In this document: positions 31,194-31,469 of the stretch, piece after piece | How positions within the stretch are numbered: the first letter of the stretch is position 1 | Layout: each line of letters starts with the position of its first letter | Virus record (IMG/VR): IMGVR_UViG_3300020463_000080 | Coordinates: 1 to 31,469 of that record | Length of the DNA: 31,469 nt | Source of the DNA: a virus | Strand: one strand, 5' to 3' | The notes under the pieces: generated by a model | The model's database searches: none | What the model was told of the DNA's origin: nothing | What the model saw: the letters and a program-made list of their open reading frames with translations, nothing else | Position numbers and translations under genes: made by a program

Positions 31194-31469
31194 TTAAAAG
31201 AATATACCAAGTATCTGATTTACTGAGGCGAATGTACCTGTTAATTTAAAGGTATTTCCTTTATATAGGAACACGATACCTTCATTTGGTACTATTTTCT
31301 TAGAACCACCAATAGAATTCAATCTTCCAAGTTCTAATTTAAGTTTATCTATCTTTTTTGAGTCACCTGATTTCTTAACATCTTTAACTGTCTTATCAAT
31401 TCGTTTCTTTATATCACGAACTGCCTTATCAGGATTAACTGTAAGTGCTGATGAAGTAAATTCTAATAC
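31194..31469 (-). CDS. C-terminal part of an unknown phage protein (runs off right edge)
   Basis: Only the last 91 residues are visible, in the frame that begins at the right edge and ends at TAA (31194-31196). My translation has SSALTVNPDKAVRDIKKRID, a Lys-rich helical stretch, then the ending EGIVFLYKGNTFKLTG and TFASVNQILGIFF. This EGIVFxYxGxxxKLTGxFAxVNQILG ending is one I have seen on unnamed T4-like phage proteins. The EGIVF...K pattern recalls motif IV/V of nucleotidyltransferases such as RNA ligases, but without the N-terminal part this cannot be claimed. The gene is separated from the terminase operon by a promoter-like gap. Confidence 0.75.
   Translation of the reverse strand, partial: VLEFTSSALTVNPDKAVRDIKKRIDKTVKDVKKSGDSKKIDKLKLELGRLNSIGGSKKIVPNEGIVFLYKGNTFKLTGTFASVNQILGIFF

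Overview
The window is a low-GC piece of a tailed-phage genome of the T4-like myovirus kind, in head- and tail-gene territory. Every gene I can support is on the minus strand, so transcription runs from high to low coordinates. Relationship to T4 rests on recognisable homologues of the terminase large subunit (gp17), portal (gp20), prohead protease (gp21), scaffold (gp22, mainly by position and composition), major capsid protein (gp23) and neck/tail-completion proteins (gp13, gp14, gp15). The divergence, the small marine-phage-type hypothetical genes and the Ser/Gly/Thr-rich fibres suggest an environmental, probably marine, T4-like or 'far T4' phage; the host cannot be read from the sequence. 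Many starts have strong AAGGAG ribosome-binding sites. No tRNA, CRISPR array, integrase or insertion sequence was seen.

Layout in transcription order: (1) 31.5-29.8 kb: end of an unknown gene, a Cys-rich coiled-coil protein and a membrane-anchored protein. (2) 29.8-26.0 kb: terminase gp17, a small basic protein and portal gp20. (3) 25.9-20.4 kb: a tightly overlapping string of small proteins around prohead protease gp21, several beginning with a short leader of the MKLxDILxE type. (4) 20.4-17.1 kb: a ribosomal protein bS21 homologue, acidic scaffold gp22 and capsid gp23, closed by a strong terminator. (5) 17.0-13.6 kb: gp13-, gp14- and gp15-like genes and two small genes sharing a C-terminal beta-module with gp15. 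(6) 13.6-0 kb: four tail-fibre/adhesin genes (1464, 200, 643 and 1687 aa) and the start of a fifth, full of SGSSQ-type repeats, cadherin-like modules, a cupredoxin-like domain and an S74 chaperone. A second terminator lies before the 1687-aa fibre gene.

How it fits together: regions 2-4 build and fill the prohead, with the gp21-like protease probably processing the capsid, the scaffold and a large set of leader-bearing internal proteins; region 5 closes the head and caps the tail; region 6 supplies adsorption structures. Eight of the ten gaps of 26 bp or more carry an exact ATATTTATA nonamer in the sense of transcription (nine copies), and a ninth carries a one-base variant. This is the reverse complement of the T4 late-promoter core plus one base. 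The observations I would check first are the leader/cleavage-site code with its candidate polyprotein (429 aa), the inverted late-promoter motif, the phage bS21, and the copper-ligand-like motif in a tail fibre.
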